Origin: Burkholderiales bacterium | Lineage (GTDB): Bacteria > Pseudomonadota > Gammaproteobacteria > Burkholderiales > Burkholderiaceae_A | Direction: 5' to 3' | Length of the DNA: 15,366 nt | NCBI GenBank assembly: GCA_030828265.1 | Contig: JAURCW010000006.1 | Location: 1 to 15,366, forward strand | Position numbers and translations under genes: made by a program | In this document: positions 7,463-14,320 of the stretch, piece by piece | Numbering within the stretch: the stretch's first letter is position 1 | Layout of the letters: the number at the start of each line of letters is the position of its first letter | The notes under the pieces: generated by a model | Database searches by the model: none | The model's input: the letters and a program-made list of their open reading frames with translations, nothing else | Told to the model about the DNA's origin: nothing

Positions 7463-9707
7463 GGTTCTTTCGGTCAGACCGTAAAACCCTTGTGGCTTTA
7501 AGAACGACCGCCGTCTGGCGAACCCTGCGAAGTACGTCGGCCAGATGCTGACGCGACCGTACCTCCAGTGAGAGTTTAAGCACGGCAAAGCCACCCCCGT
7601 GGGGTTCAATGGAGAGATCGTTAATGTTGGCCTCGCAGGCCGATATGGCTGCTGCCACCTTGGCAAGCACCCCAGGGGAGTCTTTGGCCTCAATGTGCAA
7701 TTGGGTCTGGAAGGTTCTGTAAAGTGGGTCACCCCAGATAATGTTGGCCCAGCGCAAGGGATCTTTAGGCCTTTGCCGACGCGCAAAGCCGCAGCTGTTT
7801 CGATGAACCAAAAGTCCAGCGCCCCCGCGCATATGGCCGCAGGCGTTATCCCCGGCAATGGGGAAGCAGCAGCTTGCATACTGAACCGCTGTGCCTTCCG
7901 ATCCATTGACAGTGATGCCTGAGCTCTGAGGCTGTGTCAGGTGTTCCATCGAGACCATGAGTGCCTGGGCAGCGCCGGGCAGAAGCTTTGCCCGCCGCTC
8001 GGAACGGGAGGAGGTTCCGTCCTCAGGCGGTTCGTCCTCCACCAGGCCAAAGAGCCGTCGGGCCGCCACATTCGCAAGTAGGTGACCCAGACCAATGGAC
8101 TCCAACAACTCCTCTTGGTCATTGGCAGGAATCTCGTGGAAGAATGCGGACCAGTTCAGGCGCGGATCGTCGAGGCCCTGCCCACCAATTTCCTTCAAGG
8201 CTGCATCCAGCAGTCGTCGACCGAAGGCAATGGAGCGCTCGCGCGTGCTGGTCTTCAGATGATGTCGAATCTGTGCCCGCGCTCGGGCTGTTTTCACGAA
8301 GCCAAGCCAGCCGGGATGTGGTGTCGCCGAGGGCTGAGTGATAACACGAACCATATCGCCATTACGAAGCTCGGTGTCCAGTGGCTTTACGTCATTGTTA
8401 ATCAGAACCCCTGTGCAGCGGTTACCGACATCGGAGTGCACCATGTAGGCGAAATCCACCGGTGTTGAGCCCTTAGGCAGTTCCCGTATCTCGCCCTTGG
8501 GCGTGAAGACGTAAATCACATCCGGGAAGAGGTCGATTTTAATATGATCGAGAAACTCTTTGGGGTCGCGAGACTGCACGCTAAGCAGCGACTGCATCCA
8601 TTCGTGAGCCTTGCGCTGCAAGGGTGTGACACCCGTGGCGTGCTCTTTGTAAAGCCAGTGGGCAGCAACGCCGGCCTCGGCGACGTGATGCATGTCATGG
8701 GTACGAATCTGAAACTCAAGCGGTGTTCCAAGATCGCTTAGGACGACGGTATGAAGGGACTGATAGCCGTTGGACTTGGGCAGTGCGATGTAGTCTTTGA
8801 ATCGGCCGGGAGCAGGCTTGAACAAAGCGTGCATAGCACCAAGCGCGAGGTAGCACTCGGGTATGGTGTTGACATGAATACGAAAGCCGTAAAGATCCAA
8901 GACCTCTGCAAAGCTTAGACGCTTTTCTTGCATCTTTCGATAGATCGAAAATAGGCTTTTCTCGCGGCCGCTGATTTCGGCCTGAAGCCCAAACTTTGGA
9001 AGCTGCTCGCGAACAAGGTTCTCAAGCCGGCCCACCATTTCGCGGCGGTTACCCCTGGCCGCGCTAAGGGCCTTGCGTAGTACACGCGAGCGAATGGGGT
9101 AGAGGCTCTCAAAGCAAAGGTCTTCGAACTCACGAAAAATTTCGTTGAGTCCGAGTCGATGGGCAATGGGTGCGTAGATATCCAGCGTTTCTTGGGCAAT
9201 TCGACGTCGCTTGGCTGCCGAGGTCGCCTCTAGGGTGCGCATGTTGTGAAGGCGGTCGGCAAGCTTAATAAGAATGACGCGAACGTCGTCTGCCATCGAG
9301 AGCAGCATCTTCCGAAAGTTCTCGGCCTGCGCTTCTTCTCGGTTTTTAAAGCTGACCTGGTCAAGCTTCGTGAGCCCATCGACCAGCATCGCCACTGTGG
9401 AGCCAAACTTTTGTTGAATATCGCTTGACTCGATGCCGCAGTCTTCCACGGTGTCGTGCAATAGAGCCGCCATCAGCGCATCCACATCAAGCTGCCAGCC
9501 ACAACAAATTTCAGCTACGGCCAGAGGATGGGAGATGTAAGGGTCCCCCGACTGGCGGGACTGGCCAAGGTGAGCGGCATCGCTGAATCGAAAAGACTCA
9601 ACGAGTCGGCTCTTCTCGGGCTCGCTTAAATAAGAGGCTTTCTCAAGCAGAGGCCCAACCGAGATAACCTGCACACTCGGTTCTGGAGAAGGAAGGCCTT
9701 TGGCCAT
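7434..9707 (-). CDS. spoT: Bifunctional (p)ppGpp synthetase/hydrolase SpoT
   Basis: SpoT is a long RelA/SpoT-family enzyme that makes and degrades the alarmone (p)ppGpp. The product is 757 residues (E. coli SpoT 702). The N-terminal HD hydrolase domain looks intact: YISHPLAVA with His60, ALLHDTVED with His84-Asp85, and Glu88-Asp89. The synthetase domain follows: REKSLFSIYRKM, DLYGFRI, GRFKDYIALPKSNGYQSLHT and FQIRTHDMHHVAEAGVAAHW. Its RFKD (residues 302-305) is the RxKD form seen in bifunctional enzymes rather than the acidic ExDD of RelA. A TGS domain (VIYVFTPKGEI, MVHSDVGNRC), a helical region, a zinc-finger-type YASCCFPIAGDNACGH segment and a C-terminal ACT domain complete it. The ATG at 9707 has GAGG 7 bases upstream. 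It is the last gene of the yicC-gmk-rpoZ-spoT operon. The last 29 bp overlap convergent pmbA. Confidence 0.96.
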   Translation of the reverse strand: MAKGLPSPEPSVQVISVGPLLEKASYLSEPEKSRLVESFRFSDAAHLGQSRQSGDPYISHPLAVAEICCGWQLDVDALMAALLHDTVEDCGIESSDIQQKFGSTVAMLVDGLTKLDQVSFKNREEAQAENFRKMLLSMADDVRVILIKLADRLHNMRTLEATSAAKRRRIAQETLDIYAPIAHRLGLNEIFREFEDLCFESLYPIRSRVLRKALSAARGNRREMVGRLENLVREQLPKFGLQAEISGREKSLFSIYRKMQEKRLSFAEVLDLYGFRIHVNTIPECYLALGAMHALFKPAPGRFKDYIALPKSNGYQSLHTVVLSDLGTPLEFQIRTHDMHHVAEAGVAAHWLYKEHATGVTPLQRKAHEWMQSLLSVQSRDPKEFLDHIKIDLFPDVIYVFTPKGEIRELPKGSTPVDFAYMVHSDVGNRCTGVLINNDVKPLDTELRNGDMVRVITQPSATPHPGWLGFVKTARARAQIRHHLKTSTRERSIAFGRRLLDAALKEIGGQGLDDPRLNWSAFFHEIPANDQEELLESIGLGHLLANVAARRLFGLVEDEPPEDGTSSRSERRAKLLPGAAQALMVSMEHLTQPQSSGITVNGSEGTAVQYASCCFPIAGDNACGHMRGGAGLLVHRNSCGFARRQRPKDPLRWANIIWGDPLYRTFQTQLHIEAKDSPGVLAKVAAAISACEANINDLSIEPHGGGFAVLKLSLEVRSRQHLADVLRRVRQTAVVLKATRVLRSDRKNPSSPQSSFD
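7461..7490 (+). terminator. Hairpin at the pmbA 3' end, inside spoT coding sequence
   Basis: An AGGGTT (7461-7466)/AACCCT (7485-7490) outer stem encloses CGGT (7471-7474)/ACCG (7478-7481), with two T-A pairs, one T-T mismatch and one bulged C between them. It begins in the pmbA stop codon. No clean U-run follows (TGTGGCTTTA), so it is either a weak terminator or an RNA 3'-end-stabilising stem. The same bases encode the last residues of SpoT on the other strand. Confidence 0.35.
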
Positions 9708-9720
9708 AGCCGCCTCATGG

Positions 9721-9747
9721 ACCTAAAAAGGAATTGCGCGGTTAGGT
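9721..9747 (-). repeat. Inverted repeat in the rpoZ-spoT spacer
   Basis: ACCTAA and TTAGGT (6 bp perfect, 9721-9726 and 9742-9747) are separated by 15 bp in the 45 bp gap between rpoZ and spoT. In RNA this would form a small AU-containing stem just upstream of the spoT GAGG ribosome binding site. There is no following U-run, so a terminator is not indicated. Confidence 0.35.
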
Positions 9748-9752
9748 GCGCC

Positions 9753-9956
9753 TTAGATAGGCACCTTGCGCAGCATTTCGCGGCCAATGTGGCCGGAGGC
9801 AATTTCTCGCAAGGCGACAACCGTGGGTTTGTCGCGAGCGTCGACCTTGGGCGTTGCGCCTTGGGCTAGCTGGCGAGCCCGGTAGGTTGCAGCAAGGGTA
9901 AGCTCAAAGCGATTTTCAATCCGATCGAGGCAGTCTTCAACGGTGATTCGAGCCAT
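9753..9956 (-). CDS. rpoZ: DNA-directed RNA polymerase omega subunit
   Basis: Omega is the smallest RNA polymerase subunit. It helps fold and assemble beta' and forms part of one ppGpp-binding site in E. coli. The product is 67 residues, starting [19 protein letters not shown] and containing [12 protein letters not shown] and the conserved [13 protein letters not shown] stretch. It is shorter than the 91-residue E. coli protein, but this length is usual for betaproteobacteria, so it is not a truncation. The ATG at 9956 has AAAGG 9 bases upstream; an in-frame GTG at 9965 lies in that Shine-Dalgarno and is unlikely. It starts 11 bp after the gmk stop and precedes spoT by 45 bp. Its operon with spoT fits the functional link between omega and ppGpp. 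Confidence 0.95.
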   Translation of the reverse strand: MARITVEDCLDRIENRFELTLAATYRARQLAQGATPKVDARDKPTVVALREIASGHIGREMLRKVPI

Positions 9957-9967
9957 AAAAAGCACCT

Positions 9968-10561
9968 TTATGCTGGGGTGGAAACGATTTGGGTGACGAG
10001 CTGACTTAGGTCCCGAAGGGCGGCTGCAAACTCTTGATTCATAATAACATAATCGAATTCATCGGCATGGGTGAGCTCCTCCGCGGCCGCCCTCACGCGT
10101 TCCTCGATGACCTCGGTCGTGTCCTTGCCTCGATCAATCAACCGCTGCCGCAAAACCTCAATGGTTGGAGGCCGGATAAAAATCGAGACCACCTGTTCGC
10201 TAGGAAACTGAGCCCTTATCTGTTGGGCCCCCTGCCAGTCAATTTCCAAGAGAACAAAGCCGCCTTGGCGCAGCTGGTTCTCAATCCAGTCGCGTGAAGT
10301 GCCGTAATAATTTCCATGCACGAGGGCCCATTCAAGAAAGGCTCCTTCGTCAATACGTTTTTTAAAGGCGTCCCTCTCGCAAAAGAAATAGTCCTTGCCG
10401 TGTTCTTCACCAGGACGGGGAGGGCGGGTTGTGGTTGAGACCGAAAGCTGAAGCTTCGCACCATGCGTCTTAAGCAGCGCTGCGATCAGGCTTGTTTTGC
10501 CTGCTCCGGAGGGCGCTGAAATAACGATGAGTCGTCCTTTCGACGAGGTCCCCGACTTCAT
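9968..10561 (-). CDS. gmk: Guanylate kinase
   Basis: Guanylate kinase phosphorylates GMP to GDP with ATP, an essential step in GTP and dGTP supply and in recycling of cGMP. The product is 197 residues, in the normal 190-210 range. The P-loop is APSGAGKTS at residues 16-24 (Lys22). The GMP-binding stretch is [19 protein letters not shown], and [11 protein letters not shown] and a lid with IFIRPP follow. The ATG overlaps the yicC TGA in the four-base ATGA arrangement, indicating translational coupling; only a weak AGG lies upstream. rpoZ follows after 11 bp. By supplying the GDP/GTP that SpoT uses, gmk fits the operon. Confidence 0.97.
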   Translation of the reverse strand: MKSGTSSKGRLIVISAPSGAGKTSLIAALLKTHGAKLQLSVSTTTRPPRPGEEHGKDYFFCERDAFKKRIDEGAFLEWALVHGNYYGTSRDWIENQLRQGGFVLLEIDWQGAQQIRAQFPSEQVVSIFIRPPTIEVLRQRLIDRGKDTTEVIEERVRAAAEELTHADEFDYVIMNQEFAAALRDLSQLVTQIVSTPA

Positions 10562-11481
10562 TGAATGTTCTGCACCTGTTCTTTAATCTGCTCGATGAGA
10601 AGCTTCATCTCAAGGCTGATCTCAGTGAGCTCAATTTGAATGGACTTTGCCCCGAGGGTATTGGCCTCGCGATGCAGCTCTTGGCATAGGAAGTCAAAGC
10701 GTTTGCCTTTGGGCTCTGTGCCCTGGCTTTTGAGTAGGAGTTGAAGTTTCTCAAGGTGCGCTTGAAGGCGGTCGAGCTCCTCGGCAATGTCGGCTCGGCC
10801 GGCGGCAAGGTGGGCCTCTTGACGTATTCGTTCTTCAATGAGGTTCGCGCCTTCCTCTGAAACAGCCGATGCTTGGCCTGCCATTGCGTCAAAAGCCTCT
10901 TGAACACGTTGTCGAATCTTCTCGCGCTGCTGAGTCAAGGCCAGAGGCAAAGCCTGCCTTGCACGCTGCACCAGGCGATCAAGCTCCCGCCCACGCTGCT
11001 CAATTACCTGGGCAAGCTGCTGCCCCTCTTGGCTGCGACTGCCCACAAAAGTGTCGAGCGCGGTGTTGAAGCATTCTCGCACCTCCATCTCAAGTGACTC
11101 CGGATCGCTCGCGTCCCGTGCGTTCAGACCCGGAAGACTCAACAGCTCGGCGATTGTCATGGGCCGCCATTGGCCTGGGTATTCTTCTTCAAGGGTCTTC
11201 GAGAGCGCCATAACGGCCTTGAGTCGGTCCTTGTCAATGAGGCTGGTGTCAGACTGGCTGTTAGGAGCACGCAGCAGACTAATTCGAAGTTCGCATTTGC
11301 CTCGGGGCGACAAGCTTGCAAGCCGCTCTCGAAAAAAGGGCTCGAGCCCTCGAAGGTCATCGGGGATGCGAAGGCTAAGTTCAAAAAAGCGGTTATTCAC
11401 CGAACGAATCTCGGTAGTGATAATGCCGTGTGGCGTTTCTCGGCGGGCGATCCCGTAGCCGGTCATACTTAGAATAGACAT
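10558..11481 (-). CDS. yicC: YicC/YloC family endoribonuclease
   Basis: YicC is a conserved bacterial endoribonuclease; in E. coli it is linked to decay of the small RNA RyhB. The product is 307 residues (E. coli 287). It starts MSILSMTGYGIARRE, the family's hallmark SMTGYG element at residues 5-10, with IRSVNNRFFELSLRIP and an acidic C-terminal domain containing EGANLIEERIRQEAHLAAGRADIAEELDRL and KRFDFLCQELHREANTLGAKS, which are strongly family-typical. The ATG at 11481 has only GGGG upstream. It is the first gene of the minus-strand operon and overlaps gmk by 4 bases. It is divergent from rph across 80 bp, so two RNA-metabolism genes share the control region. Confidence 0.94.
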   Translation of the reverse strand: MSILSMTGYGIARRETPHGIITTEIRSVNNRFFELSLRIPDDLRGLEPFFRERLASLSPRGKCELRISLLRAPNSQSDTSLIDKDRLKAVMALSKTLEEEYPGQWRPMTIAELLSLPGLNARDASDPESLEMEVRECFNTALDTFVGSRSQEGQQLAQVIEQRGRELDRLVQRARQALPLALTQQREKIRQRVQEAFDAMAGQASAVSEEGANLIEERIRQEAHLAAGRADIAEELDRLQAHLEKLQLLLKSQGTEPKGKRFDFLCQELHREANTLGAKSIQIELTEISLEMKLLIEQIKEQVQNIQ

Positions 11482-11561
11482 AACCCCGTATTCTACGGAT
11501 CTACGATCTCAGGGATTTTTTGCGGGGCTTGGAGAAGCTTCTTTTTTATTAGAGAGAATGT
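11482..11561. other. Divergent intergenic region between yicC and rph
   Basis: These 80 bp must contain the start signals for both the yicC-gmk-rpoZ-spoT and rph-rdgB-hemW transcripts. I see AGAGAGA (11551-11557) as the likely rph ribosome binding site and a small CCGTA/TACGG inverted repeat (11486-11490, 11494-11498) just before yicC. On the minus strand TAGAAT (11495-11490) resembles a -10 element, but no matching -35 is evident. No promoter is called. Confidence 0.35.
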
Positions 11562-12341
11562 ATGAGTGATTTGAAGTCGCGTCATGACGGACGCCAGCCC
11601 AACCAATTGCGTCCTGTAAGCCTTCAGCGCCGATTTACTCGATACGCCGAGGGGTCCGTCCTTGTCTGCTTTGGGCATACCCAGGTTCTTTGCAATGCAA
11701 GTATTGAGATTAAGGTACCAGGCTTTCTTAGGGGCTCGGGCAAGGGCTGGGTGACCTCCGAATATGGAATGCTCCCAAGGTCCACTCACACGCGCTCCGA
11801 CCGTGAGGCCGCCAAAGGTAAGCAGTCTGGGCGAACCATGGAAATTCAACGCCTCATTGGCCGCTGTCTAAGGGCCGCTGTCGACCTAAGCCTGTTAGGC
11901 GAGCGCACCATTACGGTGGATTGCGATGTGATTCAGGCCGATGGAGGAACTCGGACTGCGAGCGTAACGGGGGCAAGCCTTGCGGTTTTTGATGCCATTC
12001 GAAGTGCTGCGGCCTCCAGTGACCTTCCTGACTCCGATCGGGTAGGTCTTGAAAAAGCCTTTAGAGAGTCCGTTGCCGCAATATCCGTTGGACTTTACGA
12101 GGGGCGGGCGCTTCTTGACCTGAACTATGAAGAGGACTCGGGCTGCGAGGCGGACATGAACCTTGCCATGCTTGCGAGCGGCGGCTTTGTCGAGCTGCAG
12201 GCCACTGCCGAGGGCCGAGCATTTCATCGCGAAGAGCTTGACCAATGCATTGGGCTCGCCCACGACGGCATGGTGCAGCTCCATGCGCTTCAGGCCCAAC
12301 TGATGGCGGATCCCGATCGGCCTGAGGCCCGTCTAGGTTAA
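11562..12341 (+). CDS. rph: Ribonuclease PH
   Basis: RNase PH is a phosphate-dependent 3'-5' exoribonuclease that trims tRNA precursors and other RNA 3' ends, working as a hexamer. The product is 259 residues (E. coli full-length 238), with a slightly longer C-terminus. It has the N-terminal [13 protein letters not shown], the phosphate-binding [24 protein letters not shown] segment and [15 protein letters not shown]. Asp186 and Asp192 fall where the catalytic aspartates of the LDLxYxEDS motif sit. The middle position of that motif is Asn188 where Asp is usual. The ATG at 11562 has AGAGAGA upstream. It leads the rph-rdgB-hemW run, with rdgB 41 bp downstream. Confidence 0.96.
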   Translation: MSDLKSRHDGRQPNQLRPVSLQRRFTRYAEGSVLVCFGHTQVLCNASIEIKVPGFLRGSGKGWVTSEYGMLPRSTHTRSDREAAKGKQSGRTMEIQRLIGRCLRAAVDLSLLGERTITVDCDVIQADGGTRTASVTGASLAVFDAIRSAAASSDLPDSDRVGLEKAFRESVAAISVGLYEGRALLDLNYEEDSGCEADMNLAMLASGGFVELQATAEGRAFHREELDQCIGLAHDGMVQLHALQAQLMADPDRPEARLG

Positions 12342-12382
12342 ATAACGAGGGCCCTTATGTTGGCCGGCGAGTGGAGGGTCTG

Positions 12383-13084
12383 ATGCAGGTCGTTTTGGCA
12401 AGTTCAAACAAGGGGAAGCTTGAGGAGCTTAACGGCCTATTAGGCGGGCTTGGGCTCACACTTACTGCGCAGTCCGAGTTTGGGGTCCGACCCTGTGAGG
12501 AGCCCTTTGGAACCTTTTTAGAAAACGCGCTGGCCAAGGCTCGGCATGCAAGCGCAAGCACGGGGCTTGCAGCCCTTGCCGATGATTCGGGCCTGATTGT
12601 TGATGAGCTCTCCGGCTGGGCGGGGGTTCGGTCAGCTCGGCTCTATGAAGACTGGCTCGATCGGCAGGCGTCGCTTATTGAGGTGGACATTCCAGTAGAC
12701 CGGGAGGATTCGCTGCATTTCCATACGCGTTATCAGCAAGGACAGATAAGCATGGAGCAGGCAAACCTTTTTTGCCTTATTCACCTTTTGGGTCAGCAAC
12801 GGCGTATGTCAGGTCTCGATTCGTCACACCCTGTGACCGCGCGGTTTGTTTGTGTTTTCGCCTTTGTGCGCGCGGTTGACGACCCTTTACCCCTCATTGG
12901 GCAGGGTCAGTGGCTGGGGGAAGTTCTTTTTGAGCCACGGGGTCAGCATGGTCATGGCTACGACCCAATCTTCTTTGACCCAGTGCGCAAACGCACAGCC
13001 GCTGAACTTAGCCTGGAGGAAAAAAACAAATGCAGTCATCGGGCGCGAGCAGCACGAGCCTTTTGCGAGGCCTTTCAGACTTAA
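12383..13084 (+). CDS. rdgB: XTP/dITP pyrophosphatase (RdgB/HAM1 family) with an insertion
   Basis: RdgB hydrolyses non-canonical purine nucleotides such as dITP and XTP, keeping them out of DNA and RNA. The product is 233 residues from ATG 12383, which has GGAGGG 4 bases upstream (in-frame GTG 12371 rejected). Core motifs are intact: ASSNKGKLEEL at residues 6-16, ADDSGLIVDEL at 66-76 (Asp67-Asp68), GYDPIFF at 192-198, TAAELSLEEKN, and SHR at 218-220. The protein is 36 residues longer than E. coli RdgB (197). Most of the extra length is an acidic and aromatic segment at about residues 88-127, between SARL and NLFCLIHLL, where E. coli has roughly nine residues. The gene overlaps hemW by 55 bp. 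Function is judged intact because all substrate and metal motifs are present. Confidence 0.93.
   Translation: MQVVLASSNKGKLEELNGLLGGLGLTLTAQSEFGVRPCEEPFGTFLENALAKARHASASTGLAALADDSGLIVDELSGWAGVRSARLYEDWLDRQASLIEVDIPVDREDSLHFHTRYQQGQISMEQANLFCLIHLLGQQRRMSGLDSSHPVTARFVCVFAFVRAVDDPLPLIGQGQWLGEVLFEPRGQHGHGYDPIFFDPVRKRTAAELSLEEKNKCSHRARAARAFCEAFQT
13015..13020 (+). promoter_or_regulatory. Ribosome binding site for hemW, inside rdgB
   Basis: GGAGGA lies 9 bases before ATG 13030, within the rdgB codons for the conserved SLEEKN segment. It supports the hemW start 55 bp upstream of the rdgB stop. Confidence 0.75.
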
Positions 13085-14223
13085 GCCTCTACGTTCACCT
13101 TCCCTGGTGTATTCGGAAATGTCCCTACTGCGACTTTAATTCGCACGAGATCAAGGGGGAGGTTCCGCATGAGGTCTACCTTGATGCCCTGACTCGTGAT
13201 CTTCAGGCGAGTCTTCCTCAGGTCTGGGGGCGTACCGTGCGAACAGTATTCATAGGCGGGGGCACACCCAATGTTTTTGGGCCGCAGGCCATCGACCGGC
13301 TATTGACCACTTTGCGTGGCCTGCTGCGTCTGTCTGCTGACTGCGAGATCACCATGGAGGCCAATCCGGGTGCAGGCCGTTTCGCTCAGGAGGCGAGGGA
13401 CTGGCAGGGTTATCGGCAGGCGGGGGTCACGCGCCTTTCCCTTGGGGTTCAGTCGTTTGACGAGCAAAGCCTAAAGGCTATAGGCCGAGTACACGATGCC
13501 AACGATAGCTTTGAGGCCACTCAGGATGCGTCAAAGGTCTTTGACCGGCTCAACATTGACCTAATGTACGGACTTCCAGGGCAGTCGCTAGAGATGGCCA
13601 TGCGTGACCTTGAAACGGCTTTGTCGTTTGGCCTTGGCCATCTCTCGCTTTATCAGCTTACGCTTGAGCCCAACACGCTCTTTGCCTCACGCCCGCCGGT
13701 ATTGCCTGCGGACGAGGTGTTAGAGGATATGCACGACCATTTGCTCTCCCGTCTCGAGATGTCTGAGCTTGATCGCTACGAGGTCTCGGCCTTTGCACGA
13801 GAGGGGCATGTCTGCCTGCACAATACGAACTACTGGCGCTTTGGTGATTATCTGGGTATTGGGGCGGGGGCTCACAGCAAACTAAGCCTGCCAGATCTTG
13901 GCGTCATTCGGCAGACCTGCACGCGGCACCCGGGGGATTACCTGAAGGCGGTTATTGCTGCAGACGGTTCGCATCGAAGGCAGGAGGCTGTTCCCTACGA
14001 CCGGCTGGGTTTTGAGTTCATGCTTAATACCATGCGCCTTGTTCATGGGGTGGAGTTCGATTTGTTTGAGCGGGCCACGGGGCTTTCACCCCAGCAAATT
14101 ACGGGGGGGCTCTTAGAAGCTCAGAGGCGGGGGCTCATGGACTGCAGTCAGGGGCGTTGGGCACCAACGCGTCTTGGACTGGACTTTCTCAACGAACTTC
14201 AGATTCTCTTTCTGCCCCAATAA
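13030..14223 (+). CDS. hemW: Radical SAM haem chaperone HemW
   Basis: HemW is a haem-binding radical SAM family protein (formerly YggW, often misannotated as coproporphyrinogen III oxidase HemN) that inserts haem into respiratory enzymes. The product is 397 residues. The 4Fe-4S motif CX3CX2C is Cys27, Cys31 and Cys34 (CIRKCPYCDF), with Phe36 where HemN has a fourth Cys. FIGGGTPN and EANPG mark the SAM-binding barrel. The HemW-type HNTNYW motif occurs at residues 264-269, followed by YLGIGAGAHS. A C-terminal HemN_C-type domain includes FMLNTMRLVHGVE. ATG 13030 is set by GGAGGA upstream and overlaps rdgB by 55 bp. The stop at 14221-14223 lies within a candidate NtrC site for glnA. A run of seven G occurs at 14103-14109. 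Confidence 0.94.
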   Translation: MQSSGASSTSLLRGLSDLSLYVHLPWCIRKCPYCDFNSHEIKGEVPHEVYLDALTRDLQASLPQVWGRTVRTVFIGGGTPNVFGPQAIDRLLTTLRGLLRLSADCEITMEANPGAGRFAQEARDWQGYRQAGVTRLSLGVQSFDEQSLKAIGRVHDANDSFEATQDASKVFDRLNIDLMYGLPGQSLEMAMRDLETALSFGLGHLSLYQLTLEPNTLFASRPPVLPADEVLEDMHDHLLSRLEMSELDRYEVSAFAREGHVCLHNTNYWRFGDYLGIGAGAHSKLSLPDLGVIRQTCTRHPGDYLKAVIAADGSHRRQEAVPYDRLGFEFMLNTMRLVHGVEFDLFERATGLSPQQITGGLLEAQRRGLMDCSQGRWAPTRLGLDFLNELQILFLPQ

Positions 14224-14229
14224 GGTGCG
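14213..14229 (+). promoter_or_regulatory. Candidate NtrC-binding site 1 upstream of glnA
   Basis: TGCCCCAATAAGGTGCG matches 13 of 17 positions of the enteric NtrC consensus (TGCACCA, 3 bp, TGGTGCA) including most of both half-sites. It overlaps the last hemW codons and stop. Its centre lies about 126 bp upstream of the inferred sigma-54 start site, a normal enhancer distance. Confidence 0.55.
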
Positions 14230-14231
14230 TA

Positions 14232-14248
14232 TGATATAGGTTGGTGCA
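14232..14248 (+). promoter_or_regulatory. Candidate NtrC half-site (middle)
   Basis: The right half TGGTGCA (14242-14248) is a perfect NtrC half-site, but the left half (TGATATA) is poor. It sits about 20 bp from each flanking site, two helical turns away, so it could be a weak cooperative site. Confidence 0.35.
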
Positions 14249-14252
14249 TTAA

Positions 14253-14269
14253 TGCATTAATTAGGTGCG
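14253..14269 (+). promoter_or_regulatory. Candidate NtrC-binding site 2 upstream of glnA
   Basis: TGCATTAATTAGGTGCG has the 17 bp NtrC site format, with 5 of 7 matches in each half. Its right half AGGTGCG is identical to that of site 1, 40 bp away. It overlaps a perfect 14 bp palindrome, ATTAATGCATTAAT (14248-14261). The centre is about 86 bp upstream of the inferred start site. Confidence 0.5.
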
Positions 14270-14289
14270 TTTCTGCATCTCTAATTTTC

Positions 14290-14302
14290 TAAAACATTGA
14301 TA
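14290..14302 (-). promoter_or_regulatory. Candidate IHF-binding site
   Basis: The minus strand reads TATCAATGTTTTA, a full match to the IHF consensus WATCAANNNNTTR, with AT-rich sequence on its 5' side. It lies between the NtrC sites and the sigma-54 core, where a bend would bring the activator to the polymerase. IHF matches are easily found in AT-rich DNA, so position is the main support. Confidence 0.5.
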
Positions 14303-14320
14303 AATAAAAGGTTTTTGGAT

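Noticed and set aside
8082..8468. Plus-strand open frames (including 7599-7922, 7961-8341) opposite spoT
   Set aside because: All lie antisense to intact SpoT domains and show no family features.
9753..9956. rpoZ as a truncated gene (67 versus 91 residues in E. coli)
   Set aside because: A short omega is usual in betaproteobacteria and the conserved core is complete.
11051..11458. Plus-strand 135-residue open frame opposite yicC
   Set aside because: It is antisense to YicC, Ser/Arg-rich and unlike known proteins; a typical shadow frame.
12358..12384. Eight-codon open frame ATG-TGA ending at the rdgB start (TGATG)
   Set aside because: It could be a leader peptide, but it contains the rdgB ribosome binding site and is too short to distinguish from chance.
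14103..14109. Run of seven G in hemW as a phase-variable tract
   Set aside because: Seven bases is short for phase variation, hemW is a housekeeping gene and no similar tracts are seen elsewhere in the window.
14221..14290. Terminator after hemW using the ATTAATGCATTAAT palindrome
   Set aside because: The palindrome is AT-only apart from the central GC pair, forms no stable stem and has no U-run after it; it fits better as part of the regulatory sites.
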